Positions 1 through 11,969 of a stretch of 64,000 nucleotides of DNA are shown piece after piece (the stretch's first letter is position 1; every line of letters begins with the position of its first letter). The stretch lies in assembly GCA_033961575.1 (NCBI GenBank), contig CM066731.1:63760001-63824000 (forward strand), in the 5' to 3' direction. Both the position numbers and the translations under genes were made by a program. The notes under the pieces were generated by a model, which was not told the origin of the DNA, did no database searches, and worked only from the letters and a program-made list of their open reading frames with translations. Source of the stretch: Aselliscus stoliczkanus (Eukaryota > Chordata > Mammalia > Chiroptera > Hipposideridae).

Positions 1-285
1 GGCAGATCGGTTGCTGGCCTCTGGATGTCGCTCATCGCGGCTATTGGCAGCTCACGCTTGGCTGCCAGCCGCTCACGCTGGCTGCGGGCCACTCACTGCA
101 GCCTATGGCAGCCCACTGCAGCAGGGGCTGCAGCCCACACCATCACCGGGGCTCGCACAGCCCAGCTCCAGGTGGAGCTGTTGTTAGCTGTAGAGGGCAG
201 TGTCACTGGCCCTCATGTGGGATCCGAACCGGGGCCGCTGGCATCCCAAAACCAGCGCTTAACCTATGCGCCACTCGGCCGGCCC
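1..285 (-). mobile_element. Long tRNA-derived SINE (Ves-like), cut by window edge
   Basis: Antisense copy of the long SINE family of this window. It ends at 285 with the complement of the tRNA-like head (GGGCCGGCCGAGTGGCGCA). The complement of the B-box lies near 222-235. The repetitive middle part (GCTCACGCTGGCTGC-type repeats, 46-130) is present. The A-tail end lies outside the window. The sequence is nearly identical to 6263-6545, so the two copies belong to one young subfamily. Open reading frames across it are chance products of its GC-rich repeats. Confidence 0.85.
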
Positions 286-377
286 AAGAGAATCTTTTTT
301 ATTTTAGAAAAAAATTTGCTGTGGCAAGAAACAATTTCAGCCTTTTTTTTTTCTCCCTCATTTCTAAACTTATTTTT

Positions 378-824
378 GGGCCAGCTGAGTGGCACGTTGG
401 TTAAAAGCTGGCGTGGAACTCCAGCTCTAAGAAGCAGGACCCCAGTTAGGATCCCACATGGGCCAGTGACACTGCCCTCTACAGCTAAGATGATGAACAA
501 CAGCTCAACCTCGAGCTGGGCTGCCAAGTCACCAGCGACGGCGTAGGCTGCAGTGAGGCTGTAGTGGGCTGCCGTGAGCTACTGTGAATGGCTGGTAGCC
601 AACGTGAGCTGCCGTGAGCAGCCGTCCAGAGGCCAACAACCAATCTGCCTCACCCGAGAAGAGCACAATGATAATATCAACACGGGCCAGTCAAGCGACG
701 TCCTCCACAACTAGACTGAAGAACAACAACAACAAAAAGGACAGTAACTTGTCTGTTTCCCTTCCCTGATTCCCCAGTGCTGTTCCCCTCTCCCAATTCC
801 CCAATAAAATATTTTTAAAAAAAC
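378..824 (+). mobile_element. Long tRNA-derived SINE (Ves-like), full length
   Basis: Sense copy running from GGGCCAGCTGAGTGGCACG through CACTGCCCTCTACAGC and the central repeats to CCCAATTCCCCAATAAAAT and an A-rich tail. An internal A-box-like segment lies near 385-405 and a B-box-like segment near 440-455, so the ancestor was transcribed by RNA polymerase III. It is more diverged than its neighbour at 1-285 and opposite to it in direction, so the two form an inverted repeat with a spacer of about 90 bp. Confidence 0.85.
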
Positions 825-1619
825 AAAAGCTTTTCCTGACAGTCTAAACAGGAGAAAATCAATTAACAAATCCTCATTCCAGTCACAAGATGTAAATGTC
901 TTAGGCTTTTTTAGAGATGTTAAACATTAGAGCCTCTATTAATTATAAACAACATTTATTTCTCTAGTAATAAGTGAGTTACAAAAGCATTGTTGAGTCA
1001 TTTTTAATGAGGAAAGAAAAGCACTATTTAGTTAAATCCATACCATTCCTCCATGTCATTTTCTTCACATGTAATTAAAATGGCAGTAAGAACTAAACAA
1101 ATAAGCCATATTAGAAAATTTTTAAAAGATAGAATGTAATTTTGATCAAGGAGGTATAGTGTTAGAGAGTTTATAGTGTGGCATGTTGTAGTTGTACTTT
1201 ATAACTTTGCTAATTACTTTAAGAACTTTTTTTTAGAAGATTATGGAATATATCAAACTCTGTTTAAAGTTATTTTTATATCTTATACAGTGGGTGCCAT
1301 AAAAGCTATATATTCCTTATTTTTATACATATGAATAATGAAGTAATAAGTAATAAATCTAATAAAAGGGCAGATGTCTGTGGTTCCAAGATCTAGGATT
1401 TAATTCATTTTATAGAATGCAATAGAAAATAAATATTCTTCCACTCCACTATACATAAACACTTAGATTGATTTTATTGTTTTTATATTTGTAACTTGGG
1501 AAGATACTTAGAAGTTTAGAAAAAAAGAACTTTGAACCTATTGTTCAGGACACACCCCTTGTAATTTTTACAAATAATAGTCAAGTTTATAATTTAAAAA
1601 TAAATACATGGATGTTGAG
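825..1619. other. AT-rich DNA, nothing recognised
   Basis: No ORF of note, no repeat family that I can name and no RNA gene. Stops are dense in all frames. Confidence 0.5.
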
Positions 1620-1735
1620 AAATATTATGTAACCTCAGCTTAATTTCCTCATCTGTAAAATAGAGATAATACACCATAGGGGTCTTATGGTGACTAATGA
1701 ATTATATTAATAAAATGTATGGAGCAGGGTTGAAT
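1620..1735 (+). repeat. MIR fragment
   Basis: The stretch TTTCCTCATCTGTAAAATAG followed by AGATAATACACCATAGGG matches the central region of the ancient MIR SINE as remembered (TTTCCTCATCTGTAAAATGG, then GGATAATA). It is diverged and truncated. Confidence 0.6.
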
Positions 1736-1869
1736 AGGAAAAACTCACTTCTCCTCTCTGTTTTTCCTTTTCTACTCTCAAGGAATACTTCACTTCTGAT
1801 GCTTACAATCACAAAATGTGGGGGGTTTTATTCCCACCAAGCAATTTTCTGTGACACCAGCTGGATGTC

Positions 1870-2515
1870 CTGTAATTCAATTCAATTCTGACACTATCCA
1901 CCTGGAGTTACCGTCAGATCTGACAAACAATGTGCTTAGTCCCACACGGTGGCCCCTCCCCATTTGAAATGCCAATTACAAGTCCCAGGGTATCACCTGT
2001 GATTCTGATCTACTGGCTCTAAATCAGGGTACCCATGACCCCCTCCTTGGGTTTAGTAATTTGCTAGAATGGCTCACAGAACTCAGAGAAACATTTAATT
2101 TCCTAGATTACTCATATATTATAAAAGGATACAATTCAGGAACATCCAGATGGAAGAGTTAAGTAGGACTAGGGAAGGTGAAAGGGCCAGACCTTTCCTG
2201 CTCTCTGGGCCTGCCACTCTCCTGCCATCTTCACATGTTTAGCAACTGAGAGCTCTCCAAACCTGTACTTCTGGGGATTTTTTTCTGGAGGCTTCATCAT
2301 ATAGGCATCACTGATCGTTAACTCCATTTCCAGCCCCTCTCCCCATGGCAGGTGGGGCTGAAAATTCCAGGCTTCTAACCATGATTGGTCTTTCTGGTGA
2401 CCAGCCCCACTCCAGGAACCCACCCTGAGTTGTCTCATTAGAACAGGAGACAGTCATACCACTCAAGAAATCCCAAGGGATGTTGGTACTTGGTGTCAAC
2501 AACCAGGGTCAAAGA
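1870..2515. repeat. Ancient LTR-like repeat fragment, family not named
   Basis: The block GGCTCACAGAACTCAG ... TTAACTCCATTTCCAGCCCC ... GGTCTTTCTGGTGACCAGCC ... AGACCAAATATTCG has the layout of a widespread old mammalian LTR-type repeat that I remember but cannot name safely. It is richer in GC than its surroundings. The antisense ORFs here (2169-2438, 2308-2502) show no protein family and look like chance. Confidence 0.4.
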
Positions 2516-4048
2516 CCAAATATTCGAACAAAAGATGTGCCTAGCTCTTATCATTTAGGAAATTATTTTCTATTTTCTCATAAAGACCTACATATAGTAG
2601 ATGCTATACAAGTGTTCGTTATTTCAGCAAATATACATAAATATAGAATTTTAAATGAGTATTGAAATTGCAGGGTAAGGTTAAACATTTTCTATTTGCA
2701 GCTGCTTAGTGTTACAAATTAGTGTTTTCTCCCATACTGCTAATGATTACATAATTTTGAATATTTGGATTTTTCAAATGATGGAGCTGTAAAATCAGGT
2801 CCAATACAAGGGCAAAAGTGAATTTTACATCTGGATCAAATAAACATGACACTTGCTCTTATATGTATTACACTGAGATTAGATTGAAAGAGATGAGCTT
2901 CATAGAATTTCATACATTGGTAAACCTCAAATAACACATCGTCTTTAACTTTTCATTCATCAGGTTATAGAAATTCTCGAGCATACATAAAGAACAATGT
3001 GCATAATCCTAGCACTTAGATCTTGCTCTTGTCAAAGGTTTTTGACCTTGAAATGTATAACACGGAGCTTTGAAACTTGTCAAGTATGAAATATAACTTT
3101 CGATAGTGTAGAACTATAATTTTAGTATTAAAAATCCTATCTGACTATCTTGGTTTGAGTAGTTTTTTTGAGTTTAGTGTTGTGATTCTTTTAGTGTATT
3201 TATACTTAAACTTTAGAATAACAGGACTTGCTTGAATGTTCAGAAGTGCATTATTATCTGTGCCTCTTTAGAGAAGCTGGAGTCATGTGTTTTCCTTCAG
3301 AACCTGACCTGTCAATCAATCACTCAACAGACCTTTTTTTCCCTGTCCTTTTGTGCCAAAATCCACTACTTCTAGATTGTTTGGCTCTCTGCTAGCCCTC
3401 ACAAGCTGAAATGCCACACTGAATAAACCAGCAATATTTATTTTATAGGCTCCTGCTTTTATATCAGAAAGGTGGACCCTGTGGTATGGGAGAGAGATCT
3501 CAAGAGTACTAATTAAATATCAAGAACCCAAATCTACAGAAGATGCATTTTTCTAAAGGGCACACTTCAGTTGGCCTCAAACTCCTTAGTGTTTCCAGAT
3601 TCAGTACTTCTGAACTTCTGTGTCCACTCAGTAATCCATGAAGTGCTGACCTATGACACACCCATCAGCAACACTTTTGCTACCATGTGAATTCTGAATG
3701 GGCTGCACAGGAAACCCTCGGCCACAGCCCTGCATGTCATGGAGCCCAGAAGTTCATGTTGCTTTTGTTCTGCAGGGCTCTGGAGCTTGTTATCCATGTA
3801 AAGCCAAAGTATGCAAACAAGCCAATGTGAACGGCTCCAGTCGTTGATTTGGGGTTAGTTTCCCTTACTTCATCATTTCTAAGAGGTACACATTGAAACA
3901 GCATGAAATTGAACAAATGTTTTGCCCAATTTTGGTTAAAAAGAGATGGTTTACTTTAGACAAGTGAGCTCTAGTTAGATCGTAGTTAGAAAGGTGTAAA
4001 AATACATTAACACCAGACTTGCCTAGGAGGGAAAACCTTAGCCTTCTC

Positions 4049-4050
<2 letters not shown>
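2516..4050. other. No recognised feature
   Basis: Mostly AT-rich unique-looking DNA. A more balanced block at about 3590-3850 has no sustained ORF and no repeat family that I recognise. It could be conserved non-coding DNA or an old repeat. Confidence 0.4.

Positions 4051-4105
<55 letters not shown>
4051..4105. repeat. (TC)n microsatellite
   Basis: A run of TC dinucleotides broken once by an extra T. The Arg/Glu-rich and Ser/Leu-rich ORFs over it are repeat artefacts. Confidence 0.95.
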
Positions 4106-5333
4106 GTAAATTTTTGTTTTGTTTTTGCCAAGTTAAAAGTAATTAACTGTTCATTTGCTGACTTCAATCATAATTCGGTTAAGGTATTTACATTTAACTT
4201 TCAGGCCAACTTTTACTTCAAATTATCATAAGTACCTTGTAGATATATTCTTGTACAGGTAATGATCTTGAGCATAGTGATGGTTTATAAAGAATTTATA
4301 TTCCTAAATTGAACTTATAAATATGAGTTCATCCTTATCAGTTGGCTAGATAACTTAGTTTGGAGCTATATCCTCTGGTACTTATTTAATTTTTAAGGTA
4401 TGCCAACATAAAAATCACATTTTCATCATATTTCATTTATATTACTATGTATTTCTTAGAAAAACTTCAATTTTTATATCATCTATACATTCTCTCTATA
4501 GGCAATGGGTAGTATATTCTATAAGTATAAATTTGTATTTTATATATAAGGGGTAGGTAACTTGTCTGAAATTGTATGAGTGATACAACTTTCTCCCACT
4601 CTGCTGACAAACGGAACCAGCGCTCAGGCTTAGGGACATTTTGTTCCTGACCTCATTTCTGCTGCAAAGCAGAAATCATTCCCTCAGGATGACCACCACC
4701 GCTATACTTTGTTCACGTTCACTCTCTGACTGAACCGCCCTTCACAGATGTCATCACATGAATATTCTACCCATCTTTGGTCTTTCAGAACCGGCTGCTT
4801 CTTTGGTCCTTTTTCAAACTCCTGAGACAAACTTATATCTCCCTTTTATAAATTGGTAGAATAGTAACATGTTAATATTAGAAATGTGTTACAAAATAAC
4901 ACAGGACAGCTTCCCAGTTGAAACAGTCATCCATCCAACCACTTCCACGGCAGTTATCAGACTCTGCTTCAATACGAGCATTGACAAGGAGTTCAGTGAA
5001 TCCGGAGAAATTCCATTCTAATCTCTAGAAAGGTCAACTATTAGGAACTTCGTACTCAAGTTGCCCAAATTCTGTAGTAGAGCTGAGAAGAAAGTCAATA
5101 CACTGCATAAGTGGTAACATGCAAACATTCAAGCCAAATATATTTTTCTTTACATTAACAAAACCACTTCACTGTTCCCAGAGAATGTCTACCTACAGAC
5201 CTCAAATATACTCCTTGTCTGAGAGTGCAGGATGTAATTGGCTGGTAACCAAGTAGGATCTTTGCAGTGTAAGGAGGCATTTCCCCTCCTTCAGGATGGG
5301 ATGGAATGGTAAGGAAAGCAGGGCACCTACCTT
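4106..5333. other. No recognised feature
   Basis: AT-rich DNA with a slightly more GC-rich part at 4600-4820. No convincing ORF, RNA gene or repeat family. Confidence 0.4.
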
Positions 5334-5758
5334 ACACACACATGCACACACACAGACACAGACATAAACACACACACAGACATACAGAAACACACACAGA
5401 CACACACACACAGACAGACACAGACACACACACAGAGACACACACAGACACACACACATAGATACACACACAGACACAAAGACACACACACAGACACAGA
5501 GACACACACACACAGACATACAGACACACATACACACACAGACACACATACACACACATACACACAGACAGACATACACACAGAGATACATACACACACT
5601 CACAGACACACAGACACACATACAGACACACACAAAGATACACACACAGACACACATACACACACAGACACACACACAGACAGACATACACACACAGAGA
5701 TACATACACTCACAGACACACACACAGGCACACACAGACACACACACACACACACACC
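5334..5758. repeat. CA-rich compound satellite, about 425 bp
   Basis: A long array of (CA)n units punctuated by GA and TA steps (ACACACAGACACA, ACATACACACACAG), forming higher-order units of roughly 10-40 bp, such as the repeated ACATACACACAGA. The opposite strand reads as Cys/Val-rich ORFs of up to 183 codons in all three frames, as expected from TGTG repeats. The end at about 5743-5757 is a pure (CA)n run, the most mutable part. Confidence 0.95.
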
Positions 5759-6089
5759 CGCTGCTCTACTGTAACTTTACAAAGCCAATCCAAGTTGTGA
5801 GAAAAGGTGTGGGAATCAACATTCCTGCTCTGCTTCTATAAAATGTATACCTAGAAAGTCATTTTTTGAGAAATAAGAAAAAGAAAATGGAAAAAGAATC
5901 CTAATTTGATGGCAGAGTTTCTAAATGATAACGAATACCCAACATCTTTTGTTAGATAAATCAATTCACCAAGTAATCCATGTTATAGAATAGCTTATGA
6001 TATTTTTGGAATCCAACAGAAATACTAGTAAATACAAATTACTACCTTCCCAAATTCTTGATGAAAAAGATGGAAGGAATAGGATTAAT
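5759..6089. other. No recognised feature
   Basis: Short unique-looking AT-rich stretch between the satellite and the next SINE. Confidence 0.5.
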
Positions 6090-6556
6090 TGAAAATTTTT
6101 TTTTTTTTTTTTAAAGATTTTATTGGGGAATTGGTGGAGGGGAACAGCGTTGGAGAATCGGGGAAGGGGAACAGACAAGTTGCCGTCTTCTTGTTCTTCA
6201 GTTTAGTTGCGGAGGATGTTGCTTCACTGTTGGTATCGTCATTGCGCTCTTCCTGGATGAGGCAGATCGGTCGCTGGCCTCTGGATGTCGCTCATCGCAG
6301 CTATCGGCAGCTCACGCTTGGCTGCCAGCCGCTCACGCTGGCTGCGGGCCACTCACTGCAGCCTATGGCAGCCCACTGCAGCAGGGGCTGCAGCCCACAC
6401 CATCACCGGGGCTCGCACAGCCCAGCTCCAGGTGGAGCTGTTGTTAGCTGTAGAGGGCAGTGTCATTGGCCCTCATGTGGGATCCGAACCGGGGCCGCTG
6501 GCATCCCAAAACCAGCGCTTAACCAATGCGCCACTCGGCCGGCCCTGAAAATTTTT
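6090..6556 (-). mobile_element. Long Ves-like SINE with 11-bp target-site duplication
   Basis: Full-length antisense copy (6101-6545). A poly-T (the complement of the A tail) and AAAGATTTTATTGGGG stand at the left, and the tRNA-like head ends at GGCCGGCCC on the right. It is flanked by TGAAAATTTTT at 6090-6100 and 6546-6556, a perfect duplication and the mark of L1-mediated insertion. The middle holds imperfect repeats of GGCAGCTCACGCTGGCTGC type. Near-identity to 1-285 and 39637-40013 suggests recent activity. Confidence 0.93.
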
Positions 6557-6597
6557 ACTTGAAGAGATCAGAAGGAAACTCATATGTAAGGAAACTC

Positions 6598-6598
<1 letters not shown>

Positions 6599-6632
<34 letters not shown>
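6599..6632. repeat. (GT)n microsatellite
   Basis: An uninterrupted run of GT dinucleotides just downstream of the SINE. Confidence 0.95.
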
Positions 6633-6635
<3 letters not shown>

Positions 6636-7189
6636 AAATATCCATGTAACGGCCATTGTGAAAAATTCTCTTTCAAATCTAATTAATGCTATTTTTTTTT
6701 TGTATAATCAACTGTTCTGTCTTATTAAAATTTTCAAAATAAATTTTAAAACTCTTGATTAAGGAATTTCTATTTGTTTAATTTTAGTAATTTTAATTAG
6801 GTTTTGTTTTCCCAAACATTTATAGAAAAGCTTCTGACACTGCCATTTGTGCTGCTAAATTCGAAGATACTTTGTCCAAAGGAAAATCTGTCTCTGATTT
6901 TTATTAGTAAGCATTTTCTCAGGACTTTGAAAAGAGACTCCAGTAATACAACAAAATTACTTTGCAAGGAAAAATGAACACATTGGCAAATGAAATCATT
7001 ACATAAACCTGTAATGTTGAAAAAGAAATCATCATATTTTACTATCCATCTTATTATCTTATTAGAAAGATTTGCCTATGTGGTGTAAAAGCAAAAAAGG
7101 GAAAAAATATGTCTAAAAATTGAAGGAATCAGTAAAAATAATTTATCTTTTTTTAAAGATAATAACTAATACAGGATGAAAAACAATTT
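6633..7189. other. AT-rich DNA, nothing recognised
   Basis: No ORF or repeat family that I can name. Confidence 0.45.
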
Positions 7190-8200
7190 GCAGTCATCTA
7201 GCATGATAAAAAAAAAGTTAATTCCTTGCAACCCAGAATTTATATTTCTAGAAAAACTTTCAGATATGGATTCCAAAAGATACATACAAAAATGTTTACT
7301 GCAATGTTACTGGTAAAAACATAGTGCTATTTGCAACAATGTGGTTGTATCTTAAGATTATTATGTTAAGCAAAATAAGTCAAACAGAAAAAGTCAAGGG
7401 CCATATGATTTCACTCATATATGGGATATAAAACTGAATATAACAAAAGAACAAGACAAACAAATGAAGGAACAAAAACTCATAGACACAGACAATAGTT
7501 TAGTGGTTACGAGAGGGTTTGGTGGGGATTGGTAGATAAGGGTAACAAATATATGGTGATGGAAGGAGAACTGACTCTGGGTGGTGGACACACAATGTGA
7601 TATATGGATGATGTATTACAGAATTGTACACCTGAAACCTGTGTAACTTTACTAATAGTTTTTACCCCAATAAAGTCTTATAGCAAACAAACAAAACAAG
7701 AATATTTACAAATTAAATGTTCGTCAATAGGGGATTGATAAAATGTTATATTTATAAGATGGGATGTAGCATATCAGTTAAAATGAATGAATTAAAATTA
7801 ATATATGAAAAACATTCCTCAAAACACAATAAAAAAAGAATTATAAGATGATAACATGATACAAAAATGTATGATACAATTTATGTATTTTTGTAACAAA
7901 ACACAAAAATACAACATGCTCTTCAAGAATGCACATACATGTATATGCAAATGTTTTTTAAAAAACAATACAAATATATACATATACTAAGTTCTCAAAA
8001 ATATTTACATCAAGAGAAGAGAAAGTAACTAGATATGGAGTAGGAACTTCACATTTATCTATAATCTATGTTAGTTATTGTATAAAAACAAGTATGACAA
8101 AATTATAATAATTTAAAATTCTGGTGGGTGGGTAAATGGTTATGCATTATATTTCCCTTGAATATATATTTTTTCATTTTAGAGTTTTTCAACAATAACC
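7190..8200 (+). mobile_element. Two nested L1 3' ends
   Basis: The inner part, about 7327-7690, is a sense L1 3' UTR: CATATGATTTCACTCATATA, then TGTATTACAGAATTGTACAC, CCTGAAACCTGTGTAACTTT, and CCAATAAAGTCTTATAGC at the end. The text on either side (GGATTCCAAAAGATACATAC before, AAATGTTCGTCAATAGGGGA after) reads as one older L1, which the younger copy split. No ORF2 protein remains readable. Confidence 0.7.
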
Positions 8201-8655
8201 ACAAAAAAGCCCAGGGAATGAACTTAGTGAAATGTTAGTTTTTTAAGTAAAGATGATAATCCCCTTTAATGATTATTGTGTATTTAACAAGAGGCAGCAT
8301 TTATGTTGGCTGCTTTGATGCAGGATTTGAAGTTATTCTTCCAGCCTGTATGTACTCAGGATCACAGGTCTTTTAAGCCACTTTATCTAAAACTTCTGGG
8401 TCTGAATTCATTTATGAGGGAGCTGAGTTTAGTGAGAAAGCCAGAGGTTGATCCCAGGATTCTCTGAAATACTGGCTTAAATAAAACAATGATCATAAGC
8501 CATCTCTTGAGCCAAGACTTTCAGCCTCAGTTCGGTGAGCTGAGTAAATTTCCAGCAGAAATTAATTCGAGTTGCTGCTCTCTCTTGCTTGTAACTAAGT
8601 CTGATCTACTAAACATTCAAAGTGAATGAATCCCTTACCCAATACAAAAATAAAT
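8201..8655. other. No recognised feature
   Basis: Unique-looking DNA, no ORF or known repeat seen. Confidence 0.4.
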
Positions 8656-8659
8656 GCCT

Positions 8660-9000
8660 AGTGATTCAGAATGTGACTGGATTTGGGAGTAGGGGCTTTA
8701 AAGAGGTGATTAAGTTAAAATGAGGCCGTTAGGGTGGGCCCTAATTCAATCTGACTGGTGTCTTAAGAAATTTGGACACACAAAGACCAGGAATACATTC
8801 ACACAAAGGAAAGATGATGTGAGGACATGATGACAAGGCAGCCATCTACAAACGAAAGACAGAGACCTTAGGAAAAACCAACTCTACACACACTTTGATC
8901 TCAGAATTCCAGCCTCCAGAATTGCTAGCAAATACATTTTTGTTGTTCAAGTCACCTGCTCTGTCATGTTTTGTTATGACAGTTCAAGCAAACGAATACA
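8660..9000 (+). mobile_element. MaLR-type (MLT1-like) LTR, diverged
   Basis: GGGTGGGCCCTAATTCAATC, then TGACTGGTGTC, GAAATTTGGACACACAAAGA, GCCTCCAGAATTG and GTTGTTCAAGTCACC follow the order of the MLT1 family of ERVL-MaLR LTRs in sense direction. It is an ancient solo LTR. The small ORF 8895-9077 lies in its 3' part and is not a gene. Confidence 0.75.
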
Positions 9001-9540
9001 TCAGTATTTCTGGGTTTTCAATGACTAGTAAATCAAATCCTGGAGCAAATGGGTTTCAAATTACTCTTTGTACATAATAGAGATCCCCAAACTTAAAAAG
9101 CAATTAAATATGATGCAATATGATAAATAATAAAATATTAAATATTAAAATAATAATTATTATAATTATAAATATTAAAATAAAATATTAGGCTATAGTC
9201 TTATTGCCTTTGTATTCATGTACATGTATCATAATTTTGTCCTTTCTTTTTGATTCTTGGATATGTCAGTGTATAGTGGCCAATTCTCCTCTTAGGGAAA
9301 AGGCAGTCTTCTATAATATTTAGCGAATTAAGCCCTTTCTATTTTTTTGATATTAAAATTTCCATAATTTTGTGATATGATGTTGATTTTGTATGGTACA
9401 CTTTTTGACGTTAATTTCCTTTACTTAATAAAATAAGTATAGTACCCTCTGTCAGGATTAGTAAAATAGCCTTAATCACCTAGGAAACAAGAACGAAATT
9501 CTCTACAGAGGTTGGCTGTTAAAAAAAAAAACCAAACAGG
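9001..9540. other. AT-rich DNA with a simple AATATTAAAATA stretch
   Basis: At about 9105-9190 the sequence is a degenerate simple repeat of AATATTAAAAT units. Nothing else is recognised. Confidence 0.5.
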
Positions 9541-9541
9541 A

Positions 9542-9637
9542 GCCGGCCGAGTGGCGCAGTGGTTAAGCGCTGGCTTGGGAAGCCAGCGGCCCCAGTTCAG
9601 GTCCCATATATGAGGGCCAGTGACACTGCCCTCAAAA

Positions 9638-9670
<33 letters not shown>

Positions 9671-9684
9671 ACAAACAAAAAACA
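9542..9684 (+). mobile_element. Short head-only tRNA-derived SINE
   Basis: A copy of about 92 bp, GCCGGCCGAGTGGCGCAGTG to CACTGCCCTC (end at 9633), followed by a long (A/AAAAC) tail. It holds the tRNA-like A-box and B-box regions but none of the body of the long SINE. The GGCTTGGGAAGCC segment would form the anticodon-stem-like hairpin. The tail is still rich in pure A runs, so it is young. Confidence 0.9.
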
Positions 9685-11048
9685 ATCAGAAAACTTAGCG
9701 GATTCATTTGGGAAATAAAATAGAGAAATATAACTCCATCCTCCTTCACTGACTTAGGGTCACAAATGAAAATATGTATATTGGTAGTAAAATGATAGTC
9801 AAAGATTTTGCAGGAAGGAAGGAAATGTAAGGTAGAATTGATCAGACCATTCTTATTTCCTAGCTCATGAAATCATTGTACTTTGACTAAGAATTATTTA
9901 ATTTCCAATTAAATGAAAAGAGGTTATATGTAGCAAGTCAGCTTGTTCAGTGTCCTTTATATAATATTATAGACAATAAATGTTAGAGTCATTTCCTCCT
10001 TTCCTTATGTAAACATTAAGGAAACATAAAATCTGAAAAAAATACTTTAATGAAAAGTGAAGAAAACCGTTTTTAAAACTATGTTTAAGTAATATTAACA
10101 TGCATATAGTTATTTTAAGTTTTTGGACATATTAAGCATCAGAGAGTGGTATGTGAAGAGGATAAATGAGAGATCTCAGATTGTATTTATGTTCAGATAA
10201 AGGCTATTTGAAAATGTATGTGAATAATTTGAATTTCACATGAGAAGAAATACGCTTTGAAGGACTTGAAGAGGAAGTGATTTGGGCAAAGCAATGCATT
10301 GCAGAGATGATTTTGGCAGAAGTGTCTGGCAGTGTGTTATGGAAACCCAAAATATGAAGGAGGTGAGAGTCCATGTGTAGGAGCTTGCAGGCGAGATGAA
10401 ATCAACCAGATGTGCAGGATGTCACTGGAGAAAGAGGAAAGAATGTTTTGAAGGAAGAATACTGATGGAATTCTTTCAGTGTGGGTCCAAAATAATAGTA
10501 AATGGTTGATTTTAGGATGAGGAGTCTTAAAAACAAAACAAAACAAACATAGGGATGGAAGAGTAAAGAATCAGAAGGCAGAATGATACAAATACCAACA
10601 TTTGGTAACATAAAGGAAATATTTTGAATAAAGTAGGTCATTTATTTACATTGTATAAAATTTAAAAATCAAACATGAAAAAATATGATTTACTTATTTC
10701 TCAACCCAGGATTGTTAATCTTTTGGCATATAATTCACACACACCCATATAGTTTTTATATATAACCTGTATACATTTTTATTATATATGTTTTAATTAA
10801 CTATATTTGGAATATTTGCACATTAAATATACTATCACAAGATTTACCATGCATTATTCTGTTAATCTTTGTTCCATGAGATCTTAATAAATTATCTATA
10901 AAAATAGGGTTCCAGTGTCAAATTAAATTTAGAAGCTTTCTATACAATGTCTCTTGCACCCTTCTATGTGAAAAAACACAATGAGTTTTAAAATATTTAC
11001 ATATCTGAGAATTAATCATACCTAACTTTATATAATTTTACAGGTTCT
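9685..11048. other. No recognised feature; weak L2-like text
   Basis: Mainly AT-rich. The block 10230-10430 (GAAGAGGAAGTGATTTGGGC, GGAGCTTGCAGG) has the look of an old L2-type repeat, but I cannot confirm it. ORFs at 10337-10546 and 10402-10641 are low-complexity shadows. Confidence 0.35.
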
Positions 11049-11057
11049 AAATATTTC

Positions 11058-11438
11058 TTTTTTTTTTAAGATTTTTATTTGGGGAGGGGAACAGACAAGT
11101 TGCTATCCTTTGGTTTTTCAGTCTAGTTGCAGAAGACGTTGCTTCACTGGCCCATGTTGGTATCATCATTGTGCTCTTCCCAGATAAGACAGATCGGTTG
11201 CTGGCCTCTGGACAGCCACTCACCGCGGCTGTTGGCGGCTCACGCTGGCTGCTGGCCACTCACTGTAGCTTATGGCAGCCCACTGCAGCAGGGGCTGCAG
11301 CCTATACCATCGCCAGGACTCGTGTTGGTCACCATCTTAGCAGTAGAGGGCAGTGTCACTGGCCCTCATATGTGGGATCCGAACCGGGGCCACTGGCATC
11401 CCAAGCCAGCTCTTAACCAACCTGCCACTTGGCGGGCC
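11058..11438 (-). mobile_element. Long Ves-like SINE
   Basis: Antisense copy with poly-T and AAGATTTTTATTTGGGG on the left and the tRNA-like head complement (CCTGCCACTTGGCGGGCC) on the right. It carries CACTGGCCCATGTTGGTATC and a shorter GCTCACGCTGGCTGC repeat region than 6101-6545, so it represents another subfamily. A possible AATATTT duplication flanks it (near 11050 and 11442). Confidence 0.9.
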
Positions 11439-11969
11439 ATTAATATTTATTTTTCCATATAATACATTCCAAGGACTAGTGTTTCTTAATACAAGTTTTG
11501 TAAACATTGTTTTATTCTAATGTATATATTTCATTCAATTCTATAGCTGCAGTATACTTATTATACTTATTAAAGTCCACTATTATTGGACTTTAAAATT
11601 GTTTGAAACTTTTATTTATATGGAATTAAGATGGGATATACTTGTATTTATAATTTTTACCACTTATTTATTTCCTTTGGTGCTTTTCTATACTGGATTT
11701 GTTATATAAAGTATATACAAATAAATATAGCTTTAAAAGTGTATTGTTATATCATCCTTCAGAAAGTTTACACTACTTTATTGTCCTATCAGCATTGTCC
11801 ACATATCTGCAAATTTGATAGTTGCAAATTGATTTTGAAAAATAGAGCATTTATCTAAGCTGTATTTATGGGATAGATATGGATGTTTTTATTCGAAACT
11901 TTTTGCTTTATCATTAAATTTTTAAATTATTTTTTGTTCTAATACATAAAAGTTGGAGAAAATATCTTT
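11439..11969. other. AT-rich DNA, nothing recognised
   Basis: The ORF at 11631-11858 (75 codons, Tyr/Ile-rich) shows no family and is probably chance in AT-rich DNA. Confidence 0.45.

Noticed and set aside
5202..5753. Cys/Val-rich ORFs of 90-183 codons on the minus strand
   Set aside because: They are translations of the CA/TG satellite and are open in all frames because the repeat has no stop codons.
6089..6562. ORF of 157 codons (similar ones at 25-546 and 39535-40173)
   Set aside because: Lies in the GC-rich body of the long SINE; the same peptide text recurs in other SINE copies.
9542..9633. tRNA gene
   Set aside because: The cloverleaf-like head has A- and B-box-like segments but is a SINE head, repeated many times with A tails and target duplications.
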